DNA of 15,909 bases from an uncultured Eubacteriales bacterium (GTDB lineage: Bacteria > Bacillota > Clostridia > Oscillospirales > Oscillospiraceae). A program made the position numbers and the translations under genes. Location: positions 1 through 15,909 of the forward strand of contig UROL01000023.1 in NCBI GenBank assembly GCA_900549495.1. Reading direction: 5' to 3'. Under the pieces are notes generated by a model. That model did no database searches. It was not told where the DNA came from and saw only the letters and a program-made list of their open reading frames with translations. How positions within the stretch are numbered: the stretch's first letter is position 1; each line of letters begins with the position of its first letter. Positions 14,110 through 15,909 of the stretch are shown in pieces.

Positions 14110-14681
14110 AAAATCTCATTCTGATTATTGTATCCACCGCCCTGGTGAACAATGTGGTGCTGAGCCAGTTTTTGGGCATCTGCTCCTTCCTGGGGGTTTC
14201 CGCCCAGAAGAAGGCATCATTGTCCCTGGGGTTGGCGGTAACCGCTGTGCTTACCGTGTCCTCTCTGGTGGCGGCCCTGCTGTATCAGTATGTTTTGCTC
14301 CCCCTGCATCTGGAATATCTGAAAACCATTGTGTTTATCCTGGTGATTGCCGCCCTGGTGCAGATGGTGGAGATGTTCCTGAAAAAGAACGCCCATGGGG
14401 TATACCAGAGCCTGGGCATCTACCTGCCCCTGATTACCACCAACTGCGCCGTGCTGGGCGTGGCCCTGACCAATGTGCAAAACGGCTACAGCATCCTGGA
14501 GAGCACCGTGGCCGGTCTGGGCACCGCCGTGGGCTATACCGTGGCCATTGTCCTGCTGGCAGCCATTCGGGAGCACATCGACCAGGAGGCCGTCCCCGCC
14601 CCCTTCCGGGGAGCGCCCATTGTGCTGCTGTGTGCAACGCTGATGGCCATGGCCTTTATGGGCTTCGCAAGCCTGGGCTAA
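14106..14681 (+). CDS. rnfA: Rnf complex subunit A (integral membrane)
   Basis: 191 aa, the normal RnfA length, with about six membrane helices and homology to RnfE by inverted topology. The core motifs FLGICSFLGVS (C26) and TTNCAVLGVAL (C114) supply the other two cysteines expected to share an iron-sulfur centre with RnfE inside the membrane. The start overlaps the rnfE stop (ATGA, 14106-14109), and its ribosome site AAGGAGG lies inside the rnfE tail codons, so translation is probably coupled. rnfB follows after 13 bp. Confidence 0.97.
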   Translation: MKNLILIIVSTALVNNVVLSQFLGICSFLGVSAQKKASLSLGLAVTAVLTVSSLVAALLYQYVLLPLHLEYLKTIVFILVIAALVQMVEMFLKKNAHGVYQSLGIYLPLITTNCAVLGVALTNVQNGYSILESTVAGLGTAVGYTVAIVLLAAIREHIDQEAVPAPFRGAPIVLLCATLMAMAFMGFASLG

Positions 14682-14694
14682 GGAGGGAAGGGTT

Positions 14695-15483
14695 ATGCAT
14701 ATTGTGATTATTTCCACCCTGGTTATCGGCCTGGTGGGCCTGATTCTGGGGGGAGCGCTGGTTACCGCCAGCAAGAAATTCTATGTAAAAACCGACGACC
14801 GGGTGACCAAGGTGCGCCAGTGCCTCCGGGGGGCCAACTGCGGTGCCTGCGGCTATGCCGGGTGCGATGCCGTGGCCGAGGCCATGGTTCGGGGCGAGGC
14901 CCGGGTGGATGCCTGCCCCGGCAACAGCACAGAGAATATTGCAAAAATCGCCGCCATTCTGGGGAAGGAAACGGTGGACCAGGACCCCCAGGTGGCCTAT
15001 GTCCAGTGCGCCGGTACCTGCGATGCCACCAAGCCCAAGGCCCGGTATGTGGGCATTGCGGACTGCCGGGCGGCGTACCTCAGCGGCCTGAACTTCGGCA
15101 GCTGTGCCTTTGGCTGCCTGGGCCTGGGCAGCTGCATCCATGTCTGCCCCCAGGGGGCCATCTCCATCCGGGACGGCATTGCGGTGGTGGACTCCCAGAA
15201 GTGCGTCGGCTGCGGCATGTGCGCCAAGGCCTGCCCCAAGGGGGTTATCGCCATGCACGACCGCACCACCAAGGTGGCCGTCCGCTGCTCCAACCAGAAC
15301 CGGGGCCCGGCGGTGAAGCGGGTTTGCTCCGCCGGGTGCATCGGCTGCGGCATCTGCGTCAAGCAGTGCCAGCAGGGGGCCATTACCCTGGAAAACAATC
15401 TGTCCCGGGTGGACCCGGAAAAATGCATCGGCTGCGGCAAATGCGTGGAGAAATGCCCCACAGGCTCCATTCGTTTCCTGTAA
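14695..15483 (+). CDS. rnfB: Rnf complex subunit B (polyferredoxin, ferredoxin entry)
   Basis: 262 aa. RnfB takes electrons from reduced ferredoxin on the cytoplasmic face. An N-terminal membrane helix (3-24) is followed by the Fes domain (C49, C52, C57, C74 in NCGACGYAGC...CPG) and a cysteine trio (C105, C109, C124). Two tandem ferredoxin-like domains then provide four cubane motifs: C137/C141/C147/C151, C170/C173/C176/C180, C215/C218/C221/C225 and C244/C247/C250/C254. That is 26 cysteines in all, enough for at least five [4Fe-4S] clusters, as in clostridial RnfB. C43 in RQCLRGANC replaces the more usual residue before the Fes motif. AGGAGGGAAGGG precedes the ATG. The next gene starts 27 bp downstream. 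Confidence 0.96.
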   Translation: MHIVIISTLVIGLVGLILGGALVTASKKFYVKTDDRVTKVRQCLRGANCGACGYAGCDAVAEAMVRGEARVDACPGNSTENIAKIAAILGKETVDQDPQVAYVQCAGTCDATKPKARYVGIADCRAAYLSGLNFGSCAFGCLGLGSCIHVCPQGAISIRDGIAVVDSQKCVGCGMCAKACPKGVIAMHDRTTKVAVRCSNQNRGPAVKRVCSAGCIGCGICVKQCQQGAITLENNLSRVDPEKCIGCGKCVEKCPTGSIRFL

Positions 15484-15510
15484 TCGATTAACAAAAAGGA
15501 GAGAATGCAA

Positions 15511-15909
15511 ATGACAAAGAATCGCAACGGCCTGGGCCGGGCCCTGGCCGGGGAGCTGGTGAAGTGGCTGGCCTCCCTTCTGGCCAGCGCCCTGCTGCTG
15601 TTGGCCTGTGTTTGGCTGTATACCGACGCCGAGAGCCGCCCTGCCGAGGCGGTGTACGTTGGCAGCGCCCAGGAGGTGGTGGCCACCATTACCGTGTCCC
15701 AGGGTAAGCTGGTGGATGTGAGGCTGGTGGGGCCCAAGGATACCTCCCCCGCCGGTCTGAAGGCCCTGGAGGAGCTGCCCGGAAGGATTCTCCAGGCCCA
15801 GTCCCCGGAGGTGGACGGCTTTGCCGGGGCCACCCTCACCGTGGATGCCGCCAAGGCGGCGGTAGCCGATGCCATGGTTCAGGCGGGGCTGCTCCCCGCC
15901 CCGAAGCAA
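15511..15909 (+). CDS. Membrane-anchored FMN-binding domain protein (RnfG-like), runs off the window
   Basis: 133 codons without a stop before the window ends. A basic N-terminus is followed by a hydrophobic helix (about 19-37, WLASLLASALLLLACVWLY) that is either an uncleaved anchor or, less likely, a lipoprotein signal with Cys33 (LLAC). The rest should lie outside the membrane: AEAVYVGSAQEVVATITVSQGKLVDVRL begins an FMN_bind fold, and VDGFAGATLTVDA (101-113) carries the flavinylation motif, with Thr108 as the likely FMN-phosphoester residue. The GAT motif parallels that of RnfG, but the domain is shorter. The start at 15511 has AGGAG nine bases upstream; an ATG at 15505 is only three bases from it. 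It sits 27 bp after rnfB with no terminator seen, so it belongs to the operon. An ApbE flavin transferase is not in the window. Confidence 0.85.
   Translation, partial: MTKNRNGLGRALAGELVKWLASLLASALLLLACVWLYTDAESRPAEAVYVGSAQEVVATITVSQGKLVDVRLVGPKDTSPAGLKALEELPGRILQAQSPEVDGFAGATLTVDAAKAAVADAMVQAGLLPAPKQ

Noticed and set aside
15505..15510. ATG at 15505 as the start of the FMN-binding protein
   Set aside because: It is only three bases from the AGGAG ribosome site; the ATG at 15511 has proper nine-base spacing.

Overview
The window looks like a contig end from a GC-rich anaerobic Bacillota (Clostridia, most likely an Oscillospirales gut commensal). The reasons are a RicT (PSP1-family) protein next to HolB, a CBS-domain family II pyrophosphatase, an Rnf cluster in the clostridial order C-D-G-E-A-B, strong AGGAG-type ribosome sites, and abundant hairpin repeats between genes. 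The taxonomic call is an inference. The first 48 bases are not genomic: they are an Illumina Nextera index/adapter read into the contig end.

Left third (minus strand): ricT (cut by the adapter), holB, a CBS/DRTGG-containing manganese pyrophosphatase and a type I asparaginase (ansA). The pyrophosphatase gene lies between two direct copies of a non-coding, hairpin-rich element of about 396 and 334-351 bp whose ends are inverted repeats. No transposase is present, so it resembles a MITE or REP-like structured repeat.

Middle (plus strand): a divergent promoter region leads to a membrane-anchored protein with a possible degenerate SleB-like domain, closed by a good terminator. Next comes an AraC-family regulator whose promoter carries a palindrome over the -35 box. 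A 40-residue minus-strand ORF overlaps the 3' end of the regulator gene. Pyruvate kinase (pyk) follows with its own promoter, then a GNAT/YoaP acetyltransferase and a strong terminator.

Right third (plus strand): from tandem candidate promoters runs an Rnf operon (ferredoxin:NAD+ oxidoreductase, ion-translocating): rnfC, a single reading frame fusing RnfD to RnfG, rnfE with a cysteine-rich tail, rnfA, rnfB (26 cysteines), and an extra membrane-anchored FMN-binding-domain protein that runs to the window edge. The RnfD-RnfG fusion and the second, RnfG-like flavin carrier are the most interesting items. Together they suggest an Rnf complex with two extracytoplasmic flavin domains encoded in one operon. 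Pyruvate kinase and Rnf are both energy-metabolism functions, but nothing visible shows that they are co-regulated.
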